NCBI GenBank assembly: GCA_965212085.1
Contig: OZ243042.1
Coordinates: 930,001 to 994,000 of the forward strand
DNA: 64,000 bases
Direction: 5' to 3'
Origin: JAHRAW01 sp965212085
Lineage (GTDB): Bacteria; Pseudomonadota; Gammaproteobacteria; Arenicellales; Poriferihabitantaceae
Below, one piece after another: positions 52,552-60,623 of the stretch. The stretch's first letter is position 1; every line of letters starts with the position of its first letter. A model generated the notes under the pieces. The model was not told the DNA's origin. It was given only the letters and a program-made list of their open reading frames with translations, and ran no database searches. A program made the translations under genes and the position numbers.

Positions 52552-53436
52552 ATGCCCGCTCACAAAGTCTCTTTCCTCGGCCTCGGCGTAATGGGCTACC
52601 CCATGGCCGGGCATCTGGCGGGTGGCGGTCATTCGGTTTGCGTTTATAACCGCACCACGGCCAAGGCGCAAAAATGGGTGGCTGAGCACGGCGGCGAGCT
52701 TGCGGCTACGCCGGCGGAGGCCGCCGGGGGTGCGGATTTTGTGTTTGCCTGCGTGGGCAATGACGACGACCTGCGCAGCGTCACCACCGGGCCGGGCGGG
52801 GCGTTCGCGGCGATGAAAAAAGGCGCGGTGTTCGTTGACCACACCACGGCCTCCGCCGGCGTTGCGCGGGAGCTTGCGGCGGCTGCGTCCGCCGGCGGGT
52901 TTTCGTTTCTGGATGCACCGGTTTCCGGCGGGCAGGCGGGGGCGGAAGGCGGGATTTTGACGGTCATGGCGGGCGGTGAGCAAGCGGCTTTTGAGCGCGC
53001 CAAACCGTTGATGGATTGTTTCGCGCGGGCGGTAACGCGGATGGGGGATTCGGGCGCCGGGCAGCTGACCAAGATGGTCAACCAGATATGCATCGCCGGG
53101 CTGGTGCAGGGTTTGTCCGAAGGCGTGGCTTTCGCCATCAACGCCGGCCTCGATGCGCGCCAGGTTTTTGAGGTCATCTCCAAGGGCGCGGCGCAGTCGT
53201 GGCAGATGGTCAACCGCCACGAGACCATGATCGCCAACCAGTTCGAGTTCGGTTTTGCGGTGGACTGGATGCGCAAGGATCTCAAACTGTGCCTTGAAGA
53301 GGCCGAGCGCAACGGCTCCGACCTGCCGGTCGGCAAAATCGTTGACCAATACTACGCCGAAGTGCAAGCCGCCGGCGGCGGACGTTACGACACCTCCAGC
53401 CTGCTGACCCGGCTGCGCAGAAAAGACCTGCCCTGA
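52552..53436 (+). CDS. Beta-hydroxyacid dehydrogenase (3-hydroxyisobutyrate dehydrogenase family)
   Basis: NAD(P) enzyme of 294 residues. The Rossmann motif FLGLGVMGYPMAGHL is at the N-terminus, DAPVSGGQAGAEGG (121-134) binds substrate, and K174 in GQLTKMVNQ is catalytic. The C-terminal LKLCLEEA helix is typical. Possible substrates are 3-hydroxyisobutyrate, tartronate semialdehyde or succinic semialdehyde; sequence alone cannot choose. Its stop overlaps the MscS gene start. Confidence 0.88.
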   Translation: MPAHKVSFLGLGVMGYPMAGHLAGGGHSVCVYNRTTAKAQKWVAEHGGELAATPAEAAGGADFVFACVGNDDDLRSVTTGPGGAFAAMKKGAVFVDHTTASAGVARELAAAASAGGFSFLDAPVSGGQAGAEGGILTVMAGGEQAAFERAKPLMDCFARAVTRMGDSGAGQLTKMVNQICIAGLVQGLSEGVAFAINAGLDARQVFEVISKGAAQSWQMVNRHETMIANQFEFGFAVDWMRKDLKLCLEEAERNGSDLPVGKIVDQYYAEVQAAGGGRYDTSSLLTRLRRKDLP

Positions 53437-54533
53437 TGGACGCGCTCCAGACCCGCATCCTGGATGCGCTGGCGGCGTTCCAGGGCAGGCCGTGGGTTCA
53501 GGGGGCCATCGTCCTGCTCTGCGCCATCGCCGCCGCGTATTTTCTCACCGCGATCATCAAACGGGGCCTACTGCGGCTCGCCCGCAAAACCCGCTTCCAG
53601 GTCGACAGCGAAATCATCGCCATCCTGCATCAGCCGGTTTTTTACTCGATTCTGATGGTCGGGCTGGCCGTCGCGTTGTCGGTGTCGCCCCTCGGCGGGG
53701 TCGTTGAGCGCGCCGCGATATCCATCCTCAAGACCGCCAACATTTTCATCTGGACGGCGTTCTTCGTGCGCCTGTCGGGGATTTTGCTCAAGGCCTCGGT
53801 GCGGCATTCCCACCACCAGCAACTGGTCAGCCGGCAGTCCCTGCCGTTGTTCGAAAACCTTGCGTTCCTGGTCATTTTCGCGGTCGCGTTGTACCTCGCG
53901 TTCCAGACCTGGGGCGTGGACATGACCGCGTGGCTGGCGTCCGCCGGCGTGCTCGCCATCGCCATCGGCTTCGCCGCCAAGGACACGCTGTCGAATTTCA
54001 TCGCCGGGATTTTCATCCTCGCCGAAGCCCCCTACAAAATCGGCGACTACATCGTGCTGGACACCGGCGAGCGCGGCGCAATCACCGGGATCGGCATCCG
54101 CAGCACCCGCATGCTGACCCGCGACGACGTCGAACTGACCATCCCCAACGGCATCATGGGCAACAGCAAAATCGTCAACGAAAGCGGCGGCCCGCACCCG
54201 AAATTTCGCATCCGCATTCCGGTGGGAGCAGCCTACGGCAGCGACGTCGAGCGCGTGAAGTCGGTGCTGTTTGAAGTCGCCACCGCCAACGAACACGTGT
54301 GCGAAGACCCCGAACCGCGAATTCGTTTTCGCCAGTTCGGCCCTTCCAGCCTCGACTTTGAACTGCTGTGCTGGGTGGAACAACCGTCCCAACGCGGCAT
54401 GGTGGTGGACCTGCTGCTGACCGCCATCAACCGGCGTTTCAATGAAGAGGGGCTGGAGATTCCGTTTGCCAAGCAGGATGTTTATATCAAGGAGATGCCG
54501 GGAAGCGGGGGCGGAGACGACCGACGGGAATAA
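53436..54533 (+). CDS. MscS-family mechanosensitive channel
   Basis: A 365-residue inner-membrane protein. N-terminal helices are followed by the pore helix and the MscS signature (VLAIAIGFAAKDTLSNFIAGIF), then the beta domain (YKIGDYIVL, GIRSTRMLTRDDVELTIPNG) and the C-terminal alpha/beta domain. It would release solutes on sudden drop in osmolarity. The ATG overlaps the upstream dehydrogenase stop. Ends 13 bp before the convergent YrbL-like gene. Confidence 0.9.
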   Translation: MDALQTRILDALAAFQGRPWVQGAIVLLCAIAAAYFLTAIIKRGLLRLARKTRFQVDSEIIAILHQPVFYSILMVGLAVALSVSPLGGVVERAAISILKTANIFIWTAFFVRLSGILLKASVRHSHHQQLVSRQSLPLFENLAFLVIFAVALYLAFQTWGVDMTAWLASAGVLAIAIGFAAKDTLSNFIAGIFILAEAPYKIGDYIVLDTGERGAITGIGIRSTRMLTRDDVELTIPNGIMGNSKIVNESGGPHPKFRIRIPVGAAYGSDVERVKSVLFEVATANEHVCEDPEPRIRFRQFGPSSLDFELLCWVEQPSQRGMVVDLLLTAINRRFNEEGLEIPFAKQDVYIKEMPGSGGGDDRRE

Positions 54534-54546
54534 TTTGCGTCAACCG

Positions 54547-55215
54547 TCAACCTGAGCGCGCCCTTCGCAATGCTTCGCTGATAACCGGATTGTCCGAAGT
54601 TTTTCGCAAAGTTTTTTGGAGAAAATGCCGCCAGCGGCGTTCTATTTTTCTGCGTGCCAGCCAGCCCACGTAATCACAAACCGGAATGAAATCGGTATTG
54701 CCGATGTTGTCAATGAGCACGCACTTTGGCCGCCCGTTTGTGTACTGCACGACGATATTTTGCATCTTGAAACCGCTGATGATTTTGTAACGCAACAAAT
54801 ACAAGTAAAGATCGTGCAGCGCATCGGCCAACTCATTGGCGCCGGCGTCATCCCGGAAAATCTCAACGTCCAGCGTCCTGGAAACCTCGCCGTTGTCATT
54901 GCGAATGAGATCAAACACGTTCGCCAGCTGCGTTTTATTTTTGTAGTTGACCCGCATACTGCCGTGGTATCCGGCGATATGAGCAAATGAAATCCCGCGC
55001 TTGCCGAGGAGCGCGTAATAGGCGCGCTCCCTGGCCGCCTCAGACCCGCCCCCGGTTAAATTTTTCCCCGGAAGTTCGTCGTCCATGACTTTTATGCACT
55101 TGTGATCATCATGCGGATGCACATAAACCCGCCGGTGATGGCCGCTGCCGGCCAGAACCAGTTCATCGGCGTCGCCGTCGAATTTTAATTCAACCTTGTC
55201 AACTGCTGCGCGCAT
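54547..55215 (-). CDS. YrbL-family protein
   Basis: A 222-residue protein of the PhoP-regulatory-network YrbL family, which has a kinase-like N-terminal fold of unknown activity. Seen: HHRRVYVHPHDDHKCIKVM (nucleotide-loop-like start), the ERAYYALLGKRG helix, HGSMRVNYKNKTQLANVFDLI and LIDNIGNTDFIP. It lies 13 bp after the Fic gene on the same strand, so it is probably co-transcribed. Whether it modifies or is modified by Fic is unknown. Confidence 0.75.
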   Translation of the reverse strand: MRAAVDKVELKFDGDADELVLAGSGHHRRVYVHPHDDHKCIKVMDDELPGKNLTGGGSEAARERAYYALLGKRGISFAHIAGYHGSMRVNYKNKTQLANVFDLIRNDNGEVSRTLDVEIFRDDAGANELADALHDLYLYLLRYKIISGFKMQNIVVQYTNGRPKCVLIDNIGNTDFIPVCDYVGWLARRKIERRWRHFLQKTLRKTSDNPVISEALRRARSG

Positions 55216-55228
55216 TTACAATACCCGG

Positions 55229-56395
55229 TTATTCGTAAAACAGCCGCAAATATTCGTGCAAAACAAAAATGCGGTGCCGAGAATGGCCCGTTGCTTCCCG
55301 CAGGATTCCTGCTTGCTCCATTTCATTGATCAGCGTATTCGCGGTACTGGTTGAAACCGCAAGGTGCGCGGCGGCTTCGCTTACGGTAATCACCGGTGAG
55401 GAGAACAGTTGCAGAAGAAGTTTGTGCGCATATGTTGCGCGGCGGCCAAACGTTATAACGCGGTTGTCGTATTCTTTCCGTAACGCAACGATCTCGGTGA
55501 AGACATCTATTCCTTTTCCCGCCGTCTCGATCACCGCTGAAAGAAAAAATACAATCCATTGATCCATATCGTTGCGTTCACGGACAAACGTCAGCGCATC
55601 GTAATACGCCCCTTTGTTTCTTTCAAAAAAGTCTGACAGGTATAACGTTGGCTTTTTCAAAATGCCCAATTCAATCAAATGCAAAACGATCAGTATCCGC
55701 CCGATTCTTCCGTTGCCATCGTTGAACGGGTGTATGGTTTCGAATTGATAATGGGAAATTGCCATCTTGATCAGATGCGGCATGTTCAAATTTTGGTTAT
55801 GCCAAAACATTTCCAGGTCGGTTAATAATCCGGGCAACTCATTTTGATGCGGGGGGATGAATTTCGCGGTCGATAGGCTTGTACCGCCGACCCAGTTCTG
55901 CGCATTGCGGATTTCGCCCGGCTGCTTGTTCTCGCCACGCACGCCCGACATCAAAATCCTGTGCGTATCTTTGAGCAAGCGCATGCAGACCGGCAAATCG
56001 TCGAGCGCGCCTATTCCATAATTCATCGCCTTGATGTAGTTTTGCACTTCGACCCAATCATCCCGTCTCTCCAACGCGATTTCTTCTTCCGGGAGTACCA
56101 CTTCATCCATGCCGGTCTTGGTGCCTTCAATGCGGCTCGATTTAACCGCCTCGCTGCGGACGTGCATTGCGATGAAAAAATCCACATCGGGAATGAGCAC
56201 GGAATACGCATTCAGTTCGCCAACGAGACGGATTGCCTGTTCCAGCAATACCGGAATTCTTTTATCCTGCCATTCATATGGCCGATTCACCGAACCCGGC
56301 AAAAAACTCTGGTATTGGTGCTCCTTGCCGGAAAAATGCGGCTGGCGGTGCCCCGCTACGAAGCCCTTTGCCTTTGATTGTGGCGGTTTTTTCAC
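55229..56395 (-). CDS. Fic-family adenylyltransferase with N-terminal inhibitory motif and winged-helix tail
   Basis: Transfers AMP (or related groups) to a protein hydroxyl. The motif HPFNDGNGRIGR begins at His222 (counting from GTG 56395), with an N-terminal Fic_N domain. SSRIEG (86-91) is the (S/T)xxxE(G/N) self-inhibition helix of class II Fic enzymes. The C-terminus folds as a winged helix (SEAAAHLAVSTSTANTLINEME), so the protein likely binds DNA. I prefer GTG 56395, because CGGAG lies about eight bases upstream and the alternative TTG 56419 falls inside an operator palindrome. Likely controls its own transcription. Confidence 0.9.
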   Translation of the reverse strand: MKKPPQSKAKGFVAGHRQPHFSGKEHQYQSFLPGSVNRPYEWQDKRIPVLLEQAIRLVGELNAYSVLIPDVDFFIAMHVRSEAVKSSRIEGTKTGMDEVVLPEEEIALERRDDWVEVQNYIKAMNYGIGALDDLPVCMRLLKDTHRILMSGVRGENKQPGEIRNAQNWVGGTSLSTAKFIPPHQNELPGLLTDLEMFWHNQNLNMPHLIKMAISHYQFETIHPFNDGNGRIGRILIVLHLIELGILKKPTLYLSDFFERNKGAYYDALTFVRERNDMDQWIVFFLSAVIETAGKGIDVFTEIVALRKEYDNRVITFGRRATYAHKLLLQLFSSPVITVSEAAAHLAVSTSTANTLINEMEQAGILREATGHSRHRIFVLHEYLRLFYE

Positions 56396-56412
56396 GCTTG
56401 AAAACTCCGAAA

Positions 56413-56520
56413 CTTGCAATATGAGGGTTTATATTGCAAGAAAAGCGGAAAATTTGCAATAAGAAATCTTATATTGCAAAAAACAGCCTAAACTTGCAAT
56501 ACAAACACCCTTATTGCAAG
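56413..56520 (-). promoter_or_regulatory. Three 28-bp palindromic operators with an exact 40-bp period, upstream of fic
   Basis: Sites at 56413-56440, 56453-56480 and 56493-56520 each read (C/T)TTGCAATA, ten bases, TATTGCAA(G/A). Starts are 40 bp apart, about four helical turns, so all face the same side of DNA. Minus-strand TATAAA and TATAAG within the sites are possible -10 elements for fic. Spacers differ in sequence. This is an operator array, most simply for the Fic protein's own winged helix. Confidence 0.85.
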
Positions 56521-56550
56521 TTTGCGCCGGTTCTCAAGACCGGCCGGCAA

Positions 56551-56970
56551 TCAACTCTTCAACTGCCTTAACTTCTCAATCGCCCGCAACTGCGCCATCG
56601 CATTCGCCAGTTCTGCTTTGGCCTGGGCGTATTCCATGGCAGAGGTTTGGTCGCGCATGGCTTCTTCGGCGCGCTTTTGGGCGGTTTCGGCGGCTGCCAT
56701 GTCAAGGTCGTCGGCGCGGATGGCGGTGTCGGAAAGGATGGTGACCACGTGGGGTTGCACTTCGAGGAGGCCGCCGGAGATGAAGAAAAACTGCTCTTCG
56801 CCGTTCGCTTGTTGTACGCGCACGTCGCCGGGTTTGAGGCGGGTGATGAGGGGCGTGTGGCGGGGGGCGATGCCGAGTTCGCCGGCTTCGCCGGGGGCGA
56901 ACACCATGGTGCCTTCGCCGGACCAGATTTCCTGTTCGGCGCTGACGATTTCGACTTGGATGGTGGACAT
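56551..56970 (-). CDS. atpC: ATP synthase F1 epsilon subunit
   Basis: 139 residues, normal. It begins STIQVEIVSAEQEIWSG and contains GEAGELGIAPRHTPLITRLKPG, the conserved beta-sandwich; the C-terminal helical hairpin ends AIEKLRQLKS. Last gene of the ATP synthase operon, after atpD; the Fic operator array follows. Confidence 0.96.
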   Translation of the reverse strand: MSTIQVEIVSAEQEIWSGEGTMVFAPGEAGELGIAPRHTPLITRLKPGDVRVQQANGEEQFFFISGGLLEVQPHVVTILSDTAIRADDLDMAAAETAQKRAEEAMRDQTSAMEYAQAKAELANAMAQLRAIEKLRQLKS

Positions 56971-57000
56971 GATTTTTGCCGGGGCGGTCAGCTCAGTCGG

Positions 57001-58377
57001 TCAGCTCAGTTCCTTGGCGCGTTCGATGGCTTCTTCGATGCCGCCGACCATGTAGAACGCCTGCTCCGGCAGGTGGTCGTATTCGCCGTCGGCGATGCCC
57101 TGGAAGGCTTTGATGGTGTCCTTGAGGGGCACGTATTTGCCCGGCGTGCCGGTGAAGGTTTCGGCCACGGTGAACGGCTGGGACAGGAACCGCTGCATGC
57201 GCCGCGCGCGTCCGACCGCGAGTTTGTCGTCTTCGGAAAGTTCGTCCATGCCCAAAATGGCGATGATGTCTTGCAGTTCCTTGTAGCGTTGCAGGATGCT
57301 CTGCACCGCGCGCGCCGTGGTGTAGTGATCGTTGCCGACGATCAGCGGGTCGAGCTGCCGGGAGGTGGAGTCGAGGGGGTCAACCGCGGGGTAGATGCCG
57401 AGTTCGGCGATCTGCCGGGACAGCACCAGGGTCGCGTCGAGGTGCGCGAAGGTGGTGGCCGGCGACGGGTCGGTGAGGTCGTCCGCCGGCACGTACACCG
57501 CCTGGAAGGAAGTGATGGAGCCGGTTTTGGTGGAGGTGATGCGTTCCTGCAGCGCGCCCATCTCGTCGGCCAGGGTCGGCTGGTAGCCCACCGCCGATGG
57601 CATGCGCCCGAGCAGCGCGGATACTTCGGTGCCGGCCAGCGTGTAGCGGTAGATGTTGTCGATGAACATCAGCACGTCTCGGCCTTCGTCGCGGAAGTAT
57701 TCGGCCATGGTCAGGCCGGTCAGGGCGACGCGCAGGCGGTTGCCCGGCGGCTCGTTCATCTGCCCGTACACCATCGCCACCTTGTCGAGCACGCCGGCTT
57801 CGGTCATCTCGTGGTAGAAGTCGTTGCCTTCGCGGGTGCGCTCGCCGACCCCGGCGAACACCGACAGGCCGCTGTGGGCGGAGGCGATGTTGTTGATGAG
57901 TTCCAGCAGGGTCACGGTCTTGCCGACCCCGGCGCCGCCGAACAGGCCGATCTTGCCGCCCTTGGCGATGGGCATGATGAGGTCAATGACCTTGATGCCG
58001 GTCTCCAGCAGTTCAAGGCTGGCGGCCTGCTCCTCGTAGGTCGGCGCCGGGCGGTGGATGGGCATGCGCTGTTCGGCGGCCACTTCGCCGGCTTCGTCCA
58101 CCGGGTTGCCGAGCACGTCCATGATGCGCCCCAGCGTGCCCTGGCCGACCGGCACCGAAATCGGCGCACCGGTATTGGCGACATCAAGCCCGCGCTTGAG
58201 GCCGTCGCTCGACCCCATGGCGATGCAGCGCACCACGCCGTCGCCCATCTGCTGCTGGACTTCCAGCGTCAGCCCGCCCTCGCCGATGGTGAGCGCGTCA
58301 TACACTTTGGGAACCGCTTCGCGGGGGAATTGGACGTCCACTACGGCGCCGATGATTTCTACTACGTTGCCTTGCAT
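57001..58377 (-). CDS. atpD: ATP synthase F1 beta subunit
   Basis: Catalytic F1 subunit, 458 residues. Walker A GGAGVGKT, the catalytic Glu in GVGERTREG, Walker B-like VLMFIDNIYRY and the DELSEEDK-like segment (MDELSEDDKLAV) are all present. Followed by atpC. Preceded by a YbjQ-like gene instead of directly by atpG, which is unusual. Confidence 0.98.
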   Translation of the reverse strand: MQGNVVEIIGAVVDVQFPREAVPKVYDALTIGEGGLTLEVQQQMGDGVVRCIAMGSSDGLKRGLDVANTGAPISVPVGQGTLGRIMDVLGNPVDEAGEVAAEQRMPIHRPAPTYEEQAASLELLETGIKVIDLIMPIAKGGKIGLFGGAGVGKTVTLLELINNIASAHSGLSVFAGVGERTREGNDFYHEMTEAGVLDKVAMVYGQMNEPPGNRLRVALTGLTMAEYFRDEGRDVLMFIDNIYRYTLAGTEVSALLGRMPSAVGYQPTLADEMGALQERITSTKTGSITSFQAVYVPADDLTDPSPATTFAHLDATLVLSRQIAELGIYPAVDPLDSTSRQLDPLIVGNDHYTTARAVQSILQRYKELQDIIAILGMDELSEDDKLAVGRARRMQRFLSQPFTVAETFTGTPGKYVPLKDTIKAFQGIADGEYDHLPEQAFYMVGGIEEAIERAKELS

Positions 58378-58400
58378 GTTATTTACCGAGGTTAAAAAGG

Positions 58401-58652
58401 TTATTTGAATTTGACGGCGGTGCCGTACAGGTGAATCGTGTCGTAAAACTGCGCGGCTGGACCTACAAACTGCACACCAACAACCGCATCTGCGCCAAGT
58501 TTTTCGGCATCGTTTTTGATTTCGTCTACTGCTCCGCGTACGCCCTGTGACGAACGAGTAGCGGACAACTTCGTGTCCGATTTCGCGAACACGATACCGA
58601 GATATTCCTTGATGGTCTTGCCCTCAACCGAAGGGGTCGTTGTTACTACCAT
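58401..58652 (-). CDS. YbjQ/DUF74-family protein, inserted between atpG and atpD
   Basis: An 83-residue protein opening VVTTTPSVEGKTIKEYLGIV, the signature of the heavy-metal-binding YbjQ family, which assembles into rings of unknown role. The GADAVVGVQF motif follows near residue 60. ATG 58652 fits the family; the open frame upstream (58760) is a shadow of atpG. It is co-directional with the ATP operon and fits between atpG and atpD with gaps of 16-23 bp, so it is probably transcribed with it. Confidence 0.85.
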   Translation of the reverse strand: MVVTTTPSVEGKTIKEYLGIVFAKSDTKLSATRSSQGVRGAVDEIKNDAEKLGADAVVGVQFVGPAAQFYDTIHLYGTAVKFK

Positions 58653-58668
58653 TTTGAATGCCCGTAAA

Positions 58669-59550
58669 TCATACCGCCGCCGCCCCGCCCACAATCTCCG
58701 ACAACTCCTGGGTAATCGCCGCCTGCCGGGCCTTGTTATAGACCAGCTGCAACTCGTCAATCAGTTTGCCGGCGTTGTCGGTGGCGGATTTCATCGCCAC
58801 CATGCGCGCCGCCTGTTCGCAGGCGGCGTTTTCCGCGACTTCCTGGTAGATCAGCGATTCAATGTAACGCCGCATCAGCGTGTCGATCACTTCTCTGGCG
58901 TCGGGTTCGTAGATGTAGTCCCAGTGATGGGTCAGGCTTTCGCCGTCGCCGCCGCCGTTGTTGCCGGTGCCGGGGGCGATGGGAATCAACTGCTCGACCA
59001 CCGGCTTCTGGGTCATGGTGTTGACGAACTCATTGCTGGCCACGAACAGCCGGTCAATGCGGTCTTCGGTGTAGTCGTCCATCATCACCTTGACGGTGCC
59101 CACCAGTTCTTCCAGTTGCGGCGCGTCTCCGAGGCCCACGGCCTCTGAGACGATGGTGGCCTTGAAGCGGTTGAAAAACGCGCCGGCCTTTTTGCCGATT
59201 ACCGAAACCCGCACCTCGGCGCCTTTGTCATTCCATTCGGACATTTCCATCACCGCCTTGCGAAATAAATTCACATTCAGCCCGCCGCACAACCCGCGAT
59301 CCGAGGACACCACCACGAAGCCCACCGCCTTGACCTCGCGCTCGATCACGTACGGATGCTTGTATTCGGGATGCGCGTGGGCGAGATGCGCCACCACGCT
59401 GCGCATCTTGCGCGCGTACGGCTGCGCCGCACGCATACGATCCTGCGCCCGCCGCATTTTGCTGGCGGCGACCATTTCCATCGCTTTGGTGATTTTCCGC
59501 GTACTGCCGATGGAGTTGATTTGGGTGCGGATTTCTTTTGCGCCTGGCAT
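58669..59550 (-). CDS. atpG: ATP synthase F1 gamma subunit
   Basis: Central rotor shaft, 293 residues. It opens KEIRTQINSIGSTRKITKAME and ends with the conserved MKSATDNAGKLIDELQLVYNKARQAAITQEL-type helix (SATDNAGKLIDELQ). A Gly/Asn-rich insertion (PGTGNNGGGDGE) lies in the middle domain. On one side lies an ankyrin-repeat gene instead of atpA; on the other, YbjQ instead of atpD. Confidence 0.97.
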   Translation of the reverse strand: MPGAKEIRTQINSIGSTRKITKAMEMVAASKMRRAQDRMRAAQPYARKMRSVVAHLAHAHPEYKHPYVIEREVKAVGFVVVSSDRGLCGGLNVNLFRKAVMEMSEWNDKGAEVRVSVIGKKAGAFFNRFKATIVSEAVGLGDAPQLEELVGTVKVMMDDYTEDRIDRLFVASNEFVNTMTQKPVVEQLIPIAPGTGNNGGGDGESLTHHWDYIYEPDAREVIDTLMRRYIESLIYQEVAENAACEQAARMVAMKSATDNAGKLIDELQLVYNKARQAAITQELSEIVGGAAAV

Positions 59551-59607
59551 TTTTGGTTTGGGTGAGTAAAGAGTTTGACTTGCGCGGATTATACAAAAAA
59601 ATGGAGG

Positions 59608-59871
59608 CTATTCAGCTCCCTTGTTTTCCAGCACAGCACGAACCGACTCATTGCTATGCTCGATTGCATAATCCAATGGCGTTTTTCCGGCATTGTCTTT
59701 TGCGTTGACATCCGCGCCATGCCTAATAAATTCCTCTGCAATGCCACGCCCCCCCTTAATTGCCGCATGATGCAACCACGTTTTGCCGTCGCTACATTTT
59801 ACGCGCACATCAATCGAACCGTTTCCAATTAAATTCTTGGCTTCACCTGCAGATTTCGGAAAGTTTTTCAT
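59608..59871 (-). CDS. Small ankyrin-repeat protein
   Basis: An 87-residue protein with about two ankyrin repeats: DGKTWLHHAAIKGGRGIAEEF followed by HGADVNAKDNAGKTPLDYA. There is no signal peptide. ATG 59871 is chosen because GAGG sits eight bases upstream; the frame is open further but non-conserved. Ankyrin repeats bind proteins and are frequent in host-associated bacteria. Its place inside the ATP synthase operon is unusual and no link to ATP synthesis is evident. Confidence 0.8.
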   Translation of the reverse strand: MKNFPKSAGEAKNLIGNGSIDVRVKCSDGKTWLHHAAIKGGRGIAEEFIRHGADVNAKDNAGKTPLDYAIEHSNESVRAVLENKGAE

Positions 59872-59964
59872 GGCATTACCCTCATTGAATGGGTTGACTA
59901 AAAAGAAAGGACGAGGAGGCAGACACCCGCCCACCCCCGCTTGGTTGGCAAAGGATACTATGTT

Positions 59965-60162
59965 TCAGTACTCCTTGCGATTCCCCCACAAACTTGGAGT
60001 AACAACACCAAACACCGTCAAAACGCCAATGACACAGCAAAACAACGCAAACAATTTCCAAAACATGCTTGTTGTAAAAACTGCGAGGCCAAAAGCAACC
60101 GAAAAACATGCGGCACCCCATGCACATCGCTTCTGAACGCTCATTTTTCGTTTCTCACTCAT
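59965..60162 (-). CDS. Small membrane protein, unknown
   Basis: A 65-residue protein with two hydrophobic stretches (about 13-30, AWGAACFSVAFGLAVFTT; 33-54, SMFWKLFALFCCVIGVLTVF) between basic ends. AGAGGAGG (60169-60176) six bases upstream is a strong ribosome site, so it is very likely translated. No family recognised. It lies between the ankyrin gene and another small membrane protein gene on the same strand. Confidence 0.6.
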   Translation of the reverse strand: MSEKRKMSVQKRCAWGAACFSVAFGLAVFTTSMFWKLFALFCCVIGVLTVFGVVTPSLWGNRKEY

Positions 60163-60225
60163 TTCGTTTGCCTCCTCTGGCAGATTGATTAAGGGACAAG
60201 TCCCACTTTTGCACGAAATAGGTAA

Positions 60226-60537
60226 TTACCAAGAAGCAATGGCGGTTCTTGTTTGAAAAATTAAAGATAACCCAATGCTAAGTAACACCCATCCGATAAA
60301 TGGGGAATCGAAAAACCTGTCGGTAATTACCACCCCAAAATACTCGTTATTAATTCTAAATAAAAACCCACGACTATCAAGAATAAAAGAGTTATACCCG
60401 AAGGCAGATTTGTTAAATATCGGCAACCATCCACCGATATAAATTAAAACAAAACCACCAACAACATCCGGCCACGAAATATTGTCATTAGAGTCATCAT
60501 TTGATTGATTTTGCTTGTGTGATTCTGTTTCTTTCAT
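60226..60537 (-). CDS. Small membrane protein, unknown
   Basis: A 103-residue protein. The first twenty residues are polar (MKETESHKQNQSNDDSNDN), then a helix (VVGGFVLIYIGGWLPIF), a loop, and a second helix near the end (FIGWVLLSIGLSLIFQ). No family is recognised. AT-rich compared with the ATP synthase genes on both sides. AGG lies before the ATG. It is the first of three non-ATPase genes that follow atpA. Confidence 0.55.
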   Translation of the reverse strand: MKETESHKQNQSNDDSNDNISWPDVVGGFVLIYIGGWLPIFNKSAFGYNSFILDSRGFLFRINNEYFGVVITDRFFDSPFIGWVLLSIGLSLIFQTRTAIASW

Positions 60538-60580
60538 CGTCTTACCTATCAGTGAAAAAAATTAGATGAAACAAATTCCG

Positions 60581-60615
60581 CTGGATGCCTGCTCAAAATA
60601 CTACGAGAATGACGG
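60581..60615. repeat. Degenerate half of a REP-like element between atpA and the inserted genes
   Basis: CTGGATGCCTG at 60581 and CGAGAATGACGG at 60604-60615. The second stretch is identical to 28782-28793 in the folded element downstream of gltA, and the first resembles its CTGGATTCCCG end. It lies right next to the atpA stop. Confidence 0.5.
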
Positions 60616-60623
60616 TGGAGTGC

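Noticed and set aside
56413..56520. CRISPR-like repeat array
   Set aside because: Repeat units are palindromic and only 28 bp with 12-bp gaps, three copies, and no cas genes nearby; an operator array explains them better.
59575..60136. Plus-strand frames across the small-gene insertion in the atp operon
   Set aside because: They lack ribosome sites and oppose minus-strand genes that have good ones (for example AGAGGAGG at 60169-60176).
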